The notes beneath the pieces were generated by a model. That model saw nothing but the letters and a program-made list of their open reading frames with translations, was not told where the DNA came from and ran no database searches. A stretch of DNA of 64,000 bases from assembly GCA_039923855.1 (NCBI GenBank), contig JBDTBW010000052.1:1-64000 (forward strand), written 5' to 3'. Source of the DNA: 66-474 sp039923855 (GTDB lineage: Bacteria > Pseudomonadota > Gammaproteobacteria > Xanthomonadales > Rhodanobacteraceae). This document shows positions 44,320-53,081 of this stretch, piece after piece; positions within the stretch are counted from its first letter, which is position 1; each line of letters begins with the position of its first letter. The position numbers and the translations under genes are program-made.

Positions 44320-47300
44320 TCACTCATCCAAGGTCAATAAACTCGCATTGCCACCGGCTGCCGTGGTGTTGATCGTCAGCGTGCGTTCGGTGGCGAAGCG
44401 CAAAAGATAATGCGGGCCGCCGGCCTTGGGGCCGGTGCCGGAAAGATTCTCGCCGCCGAACGGCTGCACCCCGACCACCGCGCCGATCTGGTTGCGGTTG
44501 ACGTAGGTATTACCCACCTTGGCGCGTCGCGCGATGTGCTCGATGGTTTCGTCGATCCGGCTGTGCACGCCGAGCGTCAGTCCGAAACCCGTGGCGTTGA
44601 TCGCGTCGATCACCTGATCGAGATCGCTGGCTTTCCAGCGCACCACATGCAGCGCCGGGCCGAACACCTCGCCGGTCAACAACGATAGCGACGGAATCTC
44701 GTAAGCGCGCGGCGCAAAGTACGTGCCGTGCGCGCATTCGGGGCCGAGCCCGGCCTGATTGATCAATCGCGCTTCACGCTGCATTCTTGCTGCGTGTTCG
44801 TCGAGTAACTTGCACGACGGCGCATCGATCACCGGTCCCACATCGGTCGACAGCAATGCCGGATCGCCCACCTTCAATTGATCCATCGCGCCGGCCAGCA
44901 TTGCGATTACCTTGTCGGCGATGTCGTCCTGCACGAACAGCACGCGCGTGGCCGAGCAGCGCTGGCCGGCGGAATCGAACGCGGACGTGACGACATCCTT
45001 GACCAGTTGTTCGGGCAATGCGGATGAATCGGCGATCAGTGCATTCTGACCGCCGGTTTCGGCGATCAACGCGGCGATCGGCGCGTTGCGCGCCGCCAGG
45101 GTGCGATTGATCGTCCACGCGGTTTCGGTGGAGCCGGTGAAGCACACGCCGGCGACTTCGGGTTTGGTCAACAGCGTGTTGCCGAGCACCGAACCCTTGC
45201 ACGGCACGAATTGCAGCGCGGCTTCCGGCACGCCGGCCTGGTGCAGGAATTTCACCGCGGCGTGGCCGATCAGCGTGGTCTGGTCGGCCGGTTTGGCGAT
45301 TACCGCGTTGCCCGCGGCGAGTCCCGCGGCGACTTGTCCGGTGAAAATCGCCAGCGGAAAGTTCCACGGGCTGATGCATACGAACACACCGCGGCCGCGC
45401 AGGAATAACTGATTGCTTTCGCCGGTGGGGCCGGGAAGGCTTTCCGGCTGACCGAACAACTTGCGCGCTTGTCCCGCGTAATAGCGGCACATGTCCGCTG
45501 CTTCGCGCACTTCCGAGATCGCGGCGGGAATGGTTTTGCCCGCTTCGCGCACGCACAGTGCGATCAATTCGCCGCGATTTTTTTCGAGCAAATCCGCGGC
45601 GTGTTCCAGGACCGCGGCGCGTTGCCGTGCAGGCACATTGTCCCAGGCGGTTTGCGCGGCAATCGCGTTGGCGAGCGCTTTTTCGATCGTCGCGGCATCG
45701 GCGTTGCGGCTTGTCCCGATCACGACGCGGCGGTCGGCGGGATTGGTGACTTCACGCTCCGCTTCACCGGTGGTCGCGCCCGGCACCAGCGGTTGCGCTG
45801 TCCACGGTGCATGCGGCGCATTGACCGCGGCCGCAAGTGTTTTCAATTCATCATCGTTGGCAAGATTGACGCCCATGGAATTCTTCCGCAGTGAGCCGTA
45901 AAGATCGACGGGTAAGGGGATGCGCGGGTGCTCGTAGCGCCCGTCGTGCGCAGCGCCGAACGCACGCACCTGTTCGCACGGGTCGGCGACGAGTTCGCGC
46001 ACCGGAACGCTCTCATCCACCACGCGATTGACGAATGAGGTGTTGGCGCCGTTCTCCAGCAATCGCCTCACCAGATAGGGCAGCAGATCTTCGTGGCTGC
46101 CGACCGGCGCATACACGCGGCATGGCACATTCCAATGCTCGCCGCCGATCACCTGCGAATACAAATCCGCGCCCATGCCGTGCAGGCGCTGGAATTCGAA
46201 TGGACGCCCGTTCGCGTAATGATGGATCGCGGCGATCGTGTGCGCGTTGTGCGTAGCGAACGCGGGATAGATCGCGTCGCTGCCGGCCGCGAACAGCTTT
46301 TTTGCGCAGGCCAGATACGACACATCGGTGTTGGGCTTGCGCGTGAACACCGGATAGCCGGCAAGCCCCGATTCCTGCGCGCGCTTGATTTCCGAATCCC
46401 AATACGCGCCCTTGACCAGCCGCACGCACCAGCGGCGTTTGGCTTCGCGCGCGGTTTGCGTCAACCAGTCGATCACGAACGGTGCACGTTTCTGGTACGC
46501 CTGCACCGCGAGGCCGAATCCGTTCCAGCCTTCCAGCGAGCGAGCGGCGAACACCGCGCCGATCACGTCCAGCGACAATTCAAGACGATCGGCTTCCTCG
46601 GCGTCGACCGTCATGCCGATGCCGTTTTGTTTCGCAAGTTGCGCCAGTTCCAGCAGCTCTGCTGCAAGTTCCACGTGCACACGCTCGCGCTGGCCGACTT
46701 CATAACGCGGATGCAGCGCCGACAGCTTGACCGAGATCGATGGCGCCTCCAGCACGTCGCGCCACGGCCCGCGCGCGCCCAGCGCTTTGATCGCATCGCG
46801 GTAGGCGCGGCGGTAACGCGCGGCGTCGGGCGCTGTCAGCGCGGCCTCGCCGAGCATGTCGTAGGAATAACGGTAGTCGGCGTTGTCACCTTTGGACGAA
46901 CGATCCAGCGCTTCGCCGATGTTGCGTCCCATCACGAATTGGTGCCCCATGATGCGCATCGCCTGCCGCACCGCCAGGCGGATCATGGGCTCGCCGGCGC
47001 GCGCGGCAAGGCGCTTGAACGCCGCGGATGCGTCGCCGCGCGTGGCATCGGCGAGATTGACCAGGTGTCCGGTCAGCAGCAAACCCCAGGTCGAGGCATT
47101 GACGAACAGCGAATCACTGGCGCCCAGATGCTTGCGCCAATCCGCCTCGCCCAGCTTGTCGCGGATCAATTTGTCCGTGGTCAGGCGATCGGGGATGCGC
47201 AGCAGCGCTTCGGCCATGCACATCAGCAGCACGCCTTCCTCGCTGGAAAGATCGTACTGGCGCATGAAGGATTCGACCGCGCTTTGGCCCGCGACATTGG

Positions 47301-47484
47301 CGCGCACTTGCGTGACCAGTTCAGCGGCTTGCGCGAGCACCTGTTCTCGCTCTGCCGCAGGCAATTCCGCCTGCACCAGTAGCGCCCGCACCGCCGCGGT
47401 TTCATCCACGCTCCATGCTGCGGTGATCGCCACGCGCGACGGCGACGCCGGGCCCGGCAATTCGGGTATCAGAATTTCGGCCAT
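44320..47484 (-). CDS. putA: Bifunctional proline dehydrogenase / P5C dehydrogenase PutA
   Basis: A 1054-residue enzyme oxidising proline to glutamate. The proline dehydrogenase barrel (~170-480) has VDAEEADRLELSLDVI, VRLVKGAYWDSEIKRAQ and YPAFATHNAHTI. The aldehyde dehydrogenase part (~560-1040) has CISPWNFPLAIFTGQVAAGLAAGNAV, AETGGQNALIADSSA (catalytic Glu) and FDSAGQRCSATRVLFVQ (catalytic Cys). There is no N-terminal ribbon-helix-helix domain, so it is a non-DNA-binding PutA and cannot repress its own gene. The upstream regulator is not visible. Confidence 0.95.
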   Translation of the reverse strand: MAEILIPELPGPASPSRVAITAAWSVDETAAVRALLVQAELPAAEREQVLAQAAELVTQVRANVAGQSAVESFMRQYDLSSEEGVLLMCMAEALLRIPDRLTTDKLIRDKLGEADWRKHLGASDSLFVNASTWGLLLTGHLVNLADATRGDASAAFKRLAARAGEPMIRLAVRQAMRIMGHQFVMGRNIGEALDRSSKGDNADYRYSYDMLGEAALTAPDAARYRRAYRDAIKALGARGPWRDVLEAPSISVKLSALHPRYEVGQRERVHVELAAELLELAQLAKQNGIGMTVDAEEADRLELSLDVIGAVFAARSLEGWNGFGLAVQAYQKRAPFVIDWLTQTAREAKRRWCVRLVKGAYWDSEIKRAQESGLAGYPVFTRKPNTDVSYLACAKKLFAAGSDAIYPAFATHNAHTIAAIHHYANGRPFEFQRLHGMGADLYSQVIGGEHWNVPCRVYAPVGSHEDLLPYLVRRLLENGANTSFVNRVVDESVPVRELVADPCEQVRAFGAAHDGRYEHPRIPLPVDLYGSLRKNSMGVNLANDDELKTLAAAVNAPHAPWTAQPLVPGATTGEAEREVTNPADRRVVIGTSRNADAATIEKALANAIAAQTAWDNVPARQRAAVLEHAADLLEKNRGELIALCVREAGKTIPAAISEVREAADMCRYYAGQARKLFGQPESLPGPTGESNQLFLRGRGVFVCISPWNFPLAIFTGQVAAGLAAGNAVIAKPADQTTLIGHAAVKFLHQAGVPEAALQFVPCKGSVLGNTLLTKPEVAGVCFTGSTETAWTINRTLAARNAPIAALIAETGGQNALIADSSALPEQLVKDVVTSAFDSAGQRCSATRVLFVQDDIADKVIAMLAGAMDQLKVGDPALLSTDVGPVIDAPSCKLLDEHAARMQREARLINQAGLGPECAHGTYFAPRAYEIPSLSLLTGEVFGPALHVVRWKASDLDQVIDAINATGFGLTLGVHSRIDETIEHIARRAKVGNTYVNRNQIGAVVGVQPFGGENLSGTGPKAGGPHYLLRFATERTLTINTTAAGGNASLLTLDE

Positions 47485-47652
47485 CGGGAAGGCACGATAG
47501 GGATCGAGCAAAGCCCGACATTGTAGAGCGTGCGCGCAGCCCGGCAAAGATGCCGAACGGTTTCCTTGCCCGCACCGGCGGCGCGGCATTATCATCACAC
47601 AGTTTGCGGCGAGATCGGCGCCGCTCAATGAAGCAATCGGGGTGCGACACAG

Positions 47653-48555
47653 ATGAAATCGAACAACCTGCGGCGCGTGATGGCGGGGATCGCCGCATGG
47701 CTGATGTCGGCGGCGGCGATGGCCAATCCGGTGCCGTGGCAGTTGAACCTCGAGCCAGGCGTCACCAGCGAATCGCGCAGCATCTACGGCCTGCACATGG
47801 CGGTGCTGTGGGTATGCGTGGCGATCGGCATCGTGGTGTTCGGTGCGATGATCATCGCGATGGTGCGCTTCCGCAAATCGCGTGGCGCGGTCGCCGAACA
47901 ATGGAGCCACAGCACCCGGCTGGAATTCATGTGGACGATCGTGCCGGTGCTGATCCTGGCCGCGCTGGCATGGCCGGCCACGCGCATCCTGATGACCCAG
48001 TACAACACCACCGGCAGCGACATGACCATCAAGGTCACCGGCTACCAATGGAAGTGGCGCTACGATTACGTGGATTATTTCGGCAAGCCGATCGCGAAAG
48101 TCGGCTATATGTCCAAGCTGGCCGCCGACAGCAACCGCATCCGCCAGCTCGGTTCCGGATTGAATCCATACAGCATTTCCGACCACGGCTTCAAAGATTA
48201 CCTTTTGGATGTCGACAGGCCACTGGTGATTCCGGCCGGCGTCAAGGTGCGCTTCGTGGTCACCGCCGGGGACGTGATCCACGGTTTCTGGGTGCCGCCG
48301 TTCGGCATCAAGAAGGATGCGATCCCGGGCTTGATCAACGACGTGTGGGCCAAGGTCGATCAGCCCGGCATCTATCGTGGCCAGTGTTATGTGTTGTGCG
48401 GGCAAGATCACGGCTTCATGCCGATCGTGGTGGACGTGCTGCCCAAGGCGCAATTCGAGTCTTGGCTGGCCGCGCAGGAAGCGTCCGCGAAAATGGATGA
48501 AGCCGCGCACACCGCGCAGGCCGTGTCAACAACCCCAGCTCTCGCTGCGCATTGA
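47653..48555 (+). CDS. coxB: Cytochrome c oxidase subunit II
   Basis: A 300-residue CuA-bearing subunit: signal peptide, two membrane helices (MAVLWVCVAIGIVVFGAMII; FMWTIVPVLILAALAWPA), the cytochrome c-docking region KVTGYQWKWRYDYVDYFG and the CuA site (DVIHGFWVPPFGIKKDAIPGL; GQCYVLCGQDHGFMPI). The residue between the two CuA cysteines that is usually Glu (CxELC) is Val here. It is the first gene of the cox cluster; two REP hairpins separate it from coxA. Confidence 0.93.
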   Translation: MKSNNLRRVMAGIAAWLMSAAAMANPVPWQLNLEPGVTSESRSIYGLHMAVLWVCVAIGIVVFGAMIIAMVRFRKSRGAVAEQWSHSTRLEFMWTIVPVLILAALAWPATRILMTQYNTTGSDMTIKVTGYQWKWRYDYVDYFGKPIAKVGYMSKLAADSNRIRQLGSGLNPYSISDHGFKDYLLDVDRPLVIPAGVKVRFVVTAGDVIHGFWVPPFGIKKDAIPGLINDVWAKVDQPGIYRGQCYVLCGQDHGFMPIVVDVLPKAQFESWLAAQEASAKMDEAAHTAQAVSTTPALAAH

Positions 48556-48580
48556 TCGGAGCGTGCTGTATTTGAAAAGT

Positions 48581-48672
48581 GCAGCCATGGATGGCTGCTT
48601 GTAGAGATAGGCGAAGCAAAAGACTTGCGAACAAGCCGATTGCTACTCATTTCAGCGATCAGGGACGATCGC
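48581..48672. repeat. REP dimer between coxB and coxA
   Basis: GCAGCC-ATGGAT-GGCTGC (48581-48598) and GCGATC-AGGGAC-GATCGC (48655-48672) lie 74 bases apart, as in the unit at 30481. Each stem differs between copies but stays self-complementary. It ends 37 bases before the coxA start. Confidence 0.8.
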
Positions 48673-48709
48673 ATAAATAAACGCGCTCAACGGAGCGATG
48701 AGGTTTGAA

Positions 48710-50329
48710 ATGGCATACGACGCGGCCCTGCAGCACGACGAGCATCACAGCGAACACCGCGAGGGCTTTTTTCATCGCTGGGTGATGTCCACCAATCACA
48801 AGGACATCGGCACGCTGTACCTGATCTTTTCGCTGACGATGTTCTTCATCGGCGGCTCTTTCGCGATGCTGATCCGCGCGGAGCTGTTCGAACCCGGCAT
48901 GCAGTTGATGCAGCCGTATTTCTTCAACGAACTGATCACCATGCACGGGCTGGTGATGATATTCGGCGTGATCATGCCGGCGTTCGTGGGGCTGGCGAAC
49001 TGGATGGTCCCGATGATGATCGGCGCGCCGGACATGGCGCTGCCGCGCATGAACAACTGGTCGTTCTGGATCCTCCCCTTCGCGTTCGCGTTGCTGCTGT
49101 CGACGCTGTTCATGCCGGGCGGCGCGCCGGCCGCGGGCTGGACGATGTATCCGCCGCTGGTGTTGCAGGGCGGCGATGCGATCGCGTTCATGGTGTTCGC
49201 GATCCACTTGATGGGGATCAGTTCGATCATGGGCGCGATCAACATCATCGCGACCATCCTCAACATGCGCGCGCCGGGCATGGATCTCCTGAAGATGCCG
49301 CTGTTCTGCTGGTCGTGGCTGATCACTGCGTTCCTGTTGCTGGCGGTGATGCCGGTGCTGGCCGGTTCGGTAACCATGCTGCTGACCGACAAGTTCTTCG
49401 GCACCAGCTTCTTCAACGCCGCCGGCGGTGGCGATCCTGTGATGTACCAGCACATCTTCTGGTTCTTCGGACATCCCGAGGTCTACATCATGATCCTGCC
49501 CGCGTTCGGGATCATCTCGGAGATCGTGCCGACGTTCTCGCGCAAGCCGATCTTCGGCTACAAGGCGATGGTCTACGCGATCGCGTGCATCGCGTTCCTG
49601 TCGTTCATCGTGTGGTCGCACCACATGTTCACGGTCGGCCTGCCGCTGGGCGCCGAGCTGTTCTTCATGTATTCGACCATGTTGATCGCGGTGCCCACCG
49701 GGGTGAAGGTGTTCAACTGGGTCACCACCATGTGGAAGGGCTCGCTCACCTTCGAGACGCCGATGCTGTTTGCCATCGCGTTCATCGTCCTGTTCTCGAT
49801 CGGTGGGTTCTCCGGTCTGATGATGGCGCTGGTGCCCGCGGACTTTCAGTACAACCAGACCTACTTCATCGTCGCGCATTTCCATTACGTGCTGGTCACG
49901 GGCGCGGCGTTCGCGATCATCGCGGGCGTGTACTACTGGATGCCGAAGTGGACCGGCAATATGTACAGCGAGTTCTGGGGCAAGATGCATTTCTGGAACA
50001 GTGTGGTATGGGTCAACGTGCTGTTCTTTCCGCAGCATTTCCTGGGGCTGGCCGGCATGCCGCGCCGTATCCCCGACTACAACGTGGCGTTCGCCGACTT
50101 CAACATGGTTTCCTCGATCGGCGGATTCCTGTTCGGCGCCTCGCAATTGATCTTCCTGGGCGTAGTGATCCACTGCGCTTGGTTCTCGAAGAAGCGCGCC
50201 CCGGCGCGGGTGTGGGAAGGCGCGCGCGGGCTGGAGTGGACGCTGTCCTCGCCGCCGCCGCACCACAGTTTCGTGACGCCGCCGGTGATCGATGATTCGC
50301 AGCTGGCACACGGCGACGTATTGCATTGA
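48710..50329 (+). CDS. coxA: Cytochrome c oxidase subunit I
   Basis: A 539-residue heme-copper oxidase subunit with 12 helices. Seen: STNHKDIGTLYLIF at the N terminus, the heme a ligand region NELITMHGLVMIFGVIMP, the CuB-Tyr crosslink motif FFGHPEVYIMILPAFGIIS, further CuB histidines in WSHHMFTVG, and YFIVAHFHYVLVTGAAFAIIAG with the heme ligands. It is an A-type aa3 oxidase that pumps protons and reduces O2. The ATG at 48710 has AGG 6 bases upstream; ATG 48698 is also in frame. Confidence 0.96.
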   Translation: MAYDAALQHDEHHSEHREGFFHRWVMSTNHKDIGTLYLIFSLTMFFIGGSFAMLIRAELFEPGMQLMQPYFFNELITMHGLVMIFGVIMPAFVGLANWMVPMMIGAPDMALPRMNNWSFWILPFAFALLLSTLFMPGGAPAAGWTMYPPLVLQGGDAIAFMVFAIHLMGISSIMGAINIIATILNMRAPGMDLLKMPLFCWSWLITAFLLLAVMPVLAGSVTMLLTDKFFGTSFFNAAGGGDPVMYQHIFWFFGHPEVYIMILPAFGIISEIVPTFSRKPIFGYKAMVYAIACIAFLSFIVWSHHMFTVGLPLGAELFFMYSTMLIAVPTGVKVFNWVTTMWKGSLTFETPMLFAIAFIVLFSIGGFSGLMMALVPADFQYNQTYFIVAHFHYVLVTGAAFAIIAGVYYWMPKWTGNMYSEFWGKMHFWNSVVWVNVLFFPQHFLGLAGMPRRIPDYNVAFADFNMVSSIGGFLFGASQLIFLGVVIHCAWFSKKRAPARVWEGARGLEWTLSSPPPHHSFVTPPVIDDSQLAHGDVLH

Positions 50330-50349
50330 GAGGCGATCATTTTCCAATT

Positions 50350-50451
50350 CGTCATTCCGTACGCCGCGCAGCGGCGATCCAGAATCCAGTGCCTTTTTTG
50401 GCCTGCGAGCGGCGACAAAGACACTGGATTCCCGCTTGCGCGGGAATGACG
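50350..50451. repeat. Dimeric palindromic repeat (CGTCATTCC family), copy 2
   Basis: Starts CGTCATTCC, contains GCCGCGCAGCGGC and CCAGAATCCAGTG, then the inverse CACTGGATTCC and GGGAATGACG. Two inverted halves make one long hairpin after coxA. Confidence 0.75.
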
Positions 50452-50475
50452 AGCAAAGTAGCAGGCCACATTGAA

Positions 50476-50604
50476 ATGAACTCCAGACACGACGCAAAAC
50501 CAGATCGATCATCGCAACGTGTCGCGGCCAAACGCACCGCTTGGATTCTCGCGGCGGTTGCGGCGGCGATGTTCTTGCTGAGTTTGTGGCAGGGATTGCG
50601 TTGA
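50476..50604 (+). CDS. Small cytochrome oxidase-associated membrane protein (42 aa)
   Basis: A short protein with a basic N terminus (NSRHDAKPDRSSQRVAAKR) and one membrane helix (AWILAAVAAAMFLLSLWQG). Position (right after coxA) and layout match the cytochrome oxidase small assembly proteins annotated in xanthomonads and betaproteobacteria. It is next to where cox11-type ctaG would normally be; that gene is missing here. I see no clear ribosome-binding site. Confidence 0.65.
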   Translation: MNSRHDAKPDRSSQRVAAKRTAWILAAVAAAMFLLSLWQGLR

Positions 50605-50609
50605 CTTTT

Positions 50610-50717
50610 GCGTTCATCCATGAACGCGAGAATCAAAAAGCAGACATCCTTGTCTGCGGGTTGCTTGTGCGATCATCCGTGATCGCCAAGATCAAGAAGC
50701 GGACATCCATGATCCGC
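50610..50717. repeat. Periodic array of four REP hairpins upstream of coxC
   Basis: GCGTTC-ATCCAT-GAACGC (50610), GCAGAC-ATCCTT-GTCTGC (50640), GCGATC-ATCCGT-GATCGC (50669) and the slightly imperfect GCGGAC-ATCCAT-GATCCGC (50699) start every 29-30 bases. Arms differ and stay complementary; the loop keeps ATCC-N-T. It is the reverse-complement orientation of the units at 30481 and 48581. Confidence 0.85.
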
Positions 50718-50762
50718 ACTTTTCAAACAATCAAGGTTTGATTGAGTTTCGGGAAATCCGAC

Positions 50763-51653
50763 ATGGCACAGCAAGGCGTTTACTACATCCCGCACGGCAG
50801 CCGCTGGCCGATCATCGGTTCGATCGGGTTATTCGCGTTCATGCTCGGGGCGGCCAACTGGCTCAATGGCAACGATGATTTCGGGCGCATCTCGTTGGCG
50901 CTGGGCGCGCTCATCATCATCGGCATGATGATCGGCTGGTTTGGCACGGTGATCCACGAATCGCTGCGCGGCACCTTCAATTCCCAGGTGGACGTGTCGT
51001 TCCGGATGGGGATGATGTGGTTCATCTTCTCCGAGGTGATGTTCTTCGGCGCGTTCTTCGGCGCGTTGTTCTACACGCGGATGGTCGCGGTGCCGACACT
51101 GGGTGGTGATAGCCAGGGATTGGGATTGCTGACCGGCCACGAAATACTGACCAACCATTTCCTGTGGAGCAATTTCGCGCCGGCGTGGCCGACCAATGGT
51201 CCGGACAATGTCGGCGGCAACTTCAGCACCATGCCGCCGTGGGGCATTCCGCTGCTGAACACACTGATCCTGCTCACCTCCAGCGTCACCGTCACCATCG
51301 CGCACCACGCGTTGCGCGCGGCCCAGCGCGGCAAATTGCTGATCTTCTTGGCGCTTACCGTGATCCTCGGCGCGACCTTCCTGTATTTCCAGGCACACGA
51401 ATATATGGAGGCGTACACGCATCTGAATCTCACGCTGCACAGCGGCATCTATGGCTCGACGTTCTTCATGCTGACCGGCTTTCACGGCCTGCACGTGACA
51501 TTGGGCACGATCATGCTGCTGGTCATCTGGCTGCGCTGCGCGCGCGGGCATTTCAACCGCGAGCATCACTTCGCTTTCGAAGCGGTGGCCTGGTATTGGC
51601 ATTTCGTGGATGTGGTGTGGTTGTGCTTGTTCCTGTTCGTCTACGTACTCTGA
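50763..51653 (+). CDS. coxC: Cytochrome c oxidase subunit III
   Basis: A 296-residue seven-helix subunit: YYIPHGSRWPIIGSIGLFAFMLG, FRMGMMWFIFSEVMFFGAFFGALFY (conserved acidic residue), LILLTSSVTVTIAHHALR, FLYFQAHEYMEAYTHLNLTLHSGIYGSTFFMLTGFHGLHVTLG and AWYWHFVDVVWLCLFLFVYV. It stabilises proton uptake by subunit I. The ATG at 50763 is chosen; an upstream TTG in frame lacks support. Confidence 0.95.
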   Translation: MAQQGVYYIPHGSRWPIIGSIGLFAFMLGAANWLNGNDDFGRISLALGALIIIGMMIGWFGTVIHESLRGTFNSQVDVSFRMGMMWFIFSEVMFFGAFFGALFYTRMVAVPTLGGDSQGLGLLTGHEILTNHFLWSNFAPAWPTNGPDNVGGNFSTMPPWGIPLLNTLILLTSSVTVTIAHHALRAAQRGKLLIFLALTVILGATFLYFQAHEYMEAYTHLNLTLHSGIYGSTFFMLTGFHGLHVTLGTIMLLVIWLRCARGHFNREHHFAFEAVAWYWHFVDVVWLCLFLFVYVL

Positions 51654-51820
51654 CCGCGCGGAGGCTCGCGCTGACGTCGTTGCACGCCCGCTCGCAAATG
51701 CTCATTGACTATCGTGTCAACTCCGCTTTGCTCGCGGGCTGCGCCTAGTCAGCGCTTCGCCCGCGCGGTCAGCGATTGAGGCTTGTTTGAGCGGTTTGAA
51801 AAGCGTATCGCGCGACCGAC

Positions 51821-52039
51821 TCATCCACCCACGCCGTGCGGATGCAACCACCCCATCCAGATGCCCAGCATCACCAGCGCGATCAGCAGAAACGACAAGC
51901 CGATGCGGCGGGTCAGCGCCCATACCGTGCGGCCGCTCTGGCCGCGGTCGGTCATCATGAAGTACAGCGCCTGCCCCAGGTTGTACAACACCACCAGGAA
52001 CAACAGCACCAACACGATCTTGAACAGCGTGGGAGTCAT
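51821..52039 (-). CDS. DUF2909 twin-transmembrane protein
   Basis: A 72-residue protein with two helices (LFKIVLVLLFLVVLYNLGQALYFM and RIGLSFLLIALVMLGIWMGWL) joined by a basic loop (TDRGQSGRTVWALTRR). DUF2909 proteins are regular members of cox clusters between coxC and surf1, as here, but this one is read opposite to the cluster. The role is probably in oxidase assembly (inference). Confidence 0.85.
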   Translation of the reverse strand: MTPTLFKIVLVLLFLVVLYNLGQALYFMMTDRGQSGRTVWALTRRIGLSFLLIALVMLGIWMGWLHPHGVGG

Positions 52040-52114
52040 GATAAAAGGCGGAGCGGCGGGCGCGTCAAGTATAACGACGCCTGCGCTGGCCGATGCGCGC
52101 GTTCATTACGCTCG

Positions 52115-52843
52115 ATGATCCGTCTGCGCCGTCCCTCGCCGTTCGCGGTTGCGTTGACATTCGCCGGCTTCGCGATTTTTGTCGCGCTTGGCGTCTGGCA
52201 ATTACGCCGCGCGGATCAGAAGGAATCGTTGCTGGCGCGTTTTGCGCAGGCCGCGCATGCGCCGTTGCAACCGTTGTCGGCGGTGCAAGAAAACGCGCCG
52301 CCGACCAGTTACCCGCATGTGATCGTGCACGGACGTTTCGATGCGCGACGCGTATATCTGCTCGACGACCAGACCCACGCGGACCGGCTCGGCATCGAGG
52401 CGTTTGTGCCGTTCACCCCCGACAACCGCGGCAATGCGTTGCTGGTAAATCTCGGATTCCTTCCGAGAGAAGGGATCGACCAGTCGCTGCCGCAATTACC
52501 ACCGATTCCCGAGCGGGAACTCACCTTGACGGGAATCTACGCGCCGCCGCCACGCGCCGGCCTGAAACTCGGCGGCAATCCATTGCCGCGTCAACACGCG
52601 TGGCCGAAACTGGTGACGTGGATCGACTTGCACGACATCGGCGCCGATTTGCATCGCGCGACATATCCGCGCGTGCTGTTGCTGGATGCCGATCCCGCCA
52701 GCGTATACGTGCGGCAATGGGCGCCGGACACCATGCCGCCCGCACGGCACCGCGCCTACGCGCTGCAATGGTTCACCTTCGCGCTGATTGCGCTGGTGAT
52801 GTTTTTCGTATTGCATCGCGTGCGCGATGAGCGTGCGCCATGA
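52115..52843 (+). CDS. surf1: SURF1 family cytochrome oxidase biogenesis protein
   Basis: A 242-residue protein with one helix at each end (FAVALTFAGFAIFVALGVWQLRRADQK and WFTFALIALVMFFVLHRVRDE) and a periplasmic domain between (VHGRFDARRVYLLDDQTH, ALLVNLGFLPRE, LPRQHAWPKLVTWID, HRAYALQWFTFA). SURF1 helps insert heme a into subunit I. It sits between DUF2909 and the Sco-like gene. The ATG at 52115 starts just before the first helix. Confidence 0.92.
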   Translation: MIRLRRPSPFAVALTFAGFAIFVALGVWQLRRADQKESLLARFAQAAHAPLQPLSAVQENAPPTSYPHVIVHGRFDARRVYLLDDQTHADRLGIEAFVPFTPDNRGNALLVNLGFLPREGIDQSLPQLPPIPERELTLTGIYAPPPRAGLKLGGNPLPRQHAWPKLVTWIDLHDIGADLHRATYPRVLLLDADPASVYVRQWAPDTMPPARHRAYALQWFTFALIALVMFFVLHRVRDERAP

Positions 52844-52942
52844 AAAGCTGCTGCGCTCGGCCTGATTCAATTCAGTACATTGCGTGCCTGCGGTGCTCGG
52901 ACGGGCCACGCACATGGATGTGCTGTTGTTGCGCCGAGGAAT

Positions 52943-53040
52943 CCTCATGTACTGACGTGTACACTCCGGTTCCTGCGCTCCGACGGCGCGCAACCCCGGA
53001 TCAAGTCCGGGGCAGGCTCTGCCTTCGCTCGCGACGCTTT
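52943..53040. repeat. Inverted partial copy of the 27886-28052 element
   Basis: The stretch from CCTCATGTACTGACGTGTAC through CTCCGGTTCCTGCGCTCCG, AACCCCGGATCAAGTCCGGGG and GCTCGCGACGCTT matches the element at 27886-28052 on the opposite strand. The 17-bp ends are not present. It fills most of the 238-base gap between surf1 and the Sco-like gene. Confidence 0.7.
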
Positions 53041-53081
53041 TCAAGACACTCGCTGGGTTCGTCACGACCGGATAACGACTG

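Noticed and set aside
50610..50717. Regular spacing suggesting a CRISPR array
   Set aside because: The repeated units are short hairpins with changing arms and 11-12-base linkers, not constant repeats with 30-40-base spacers, and no cas gene is present.
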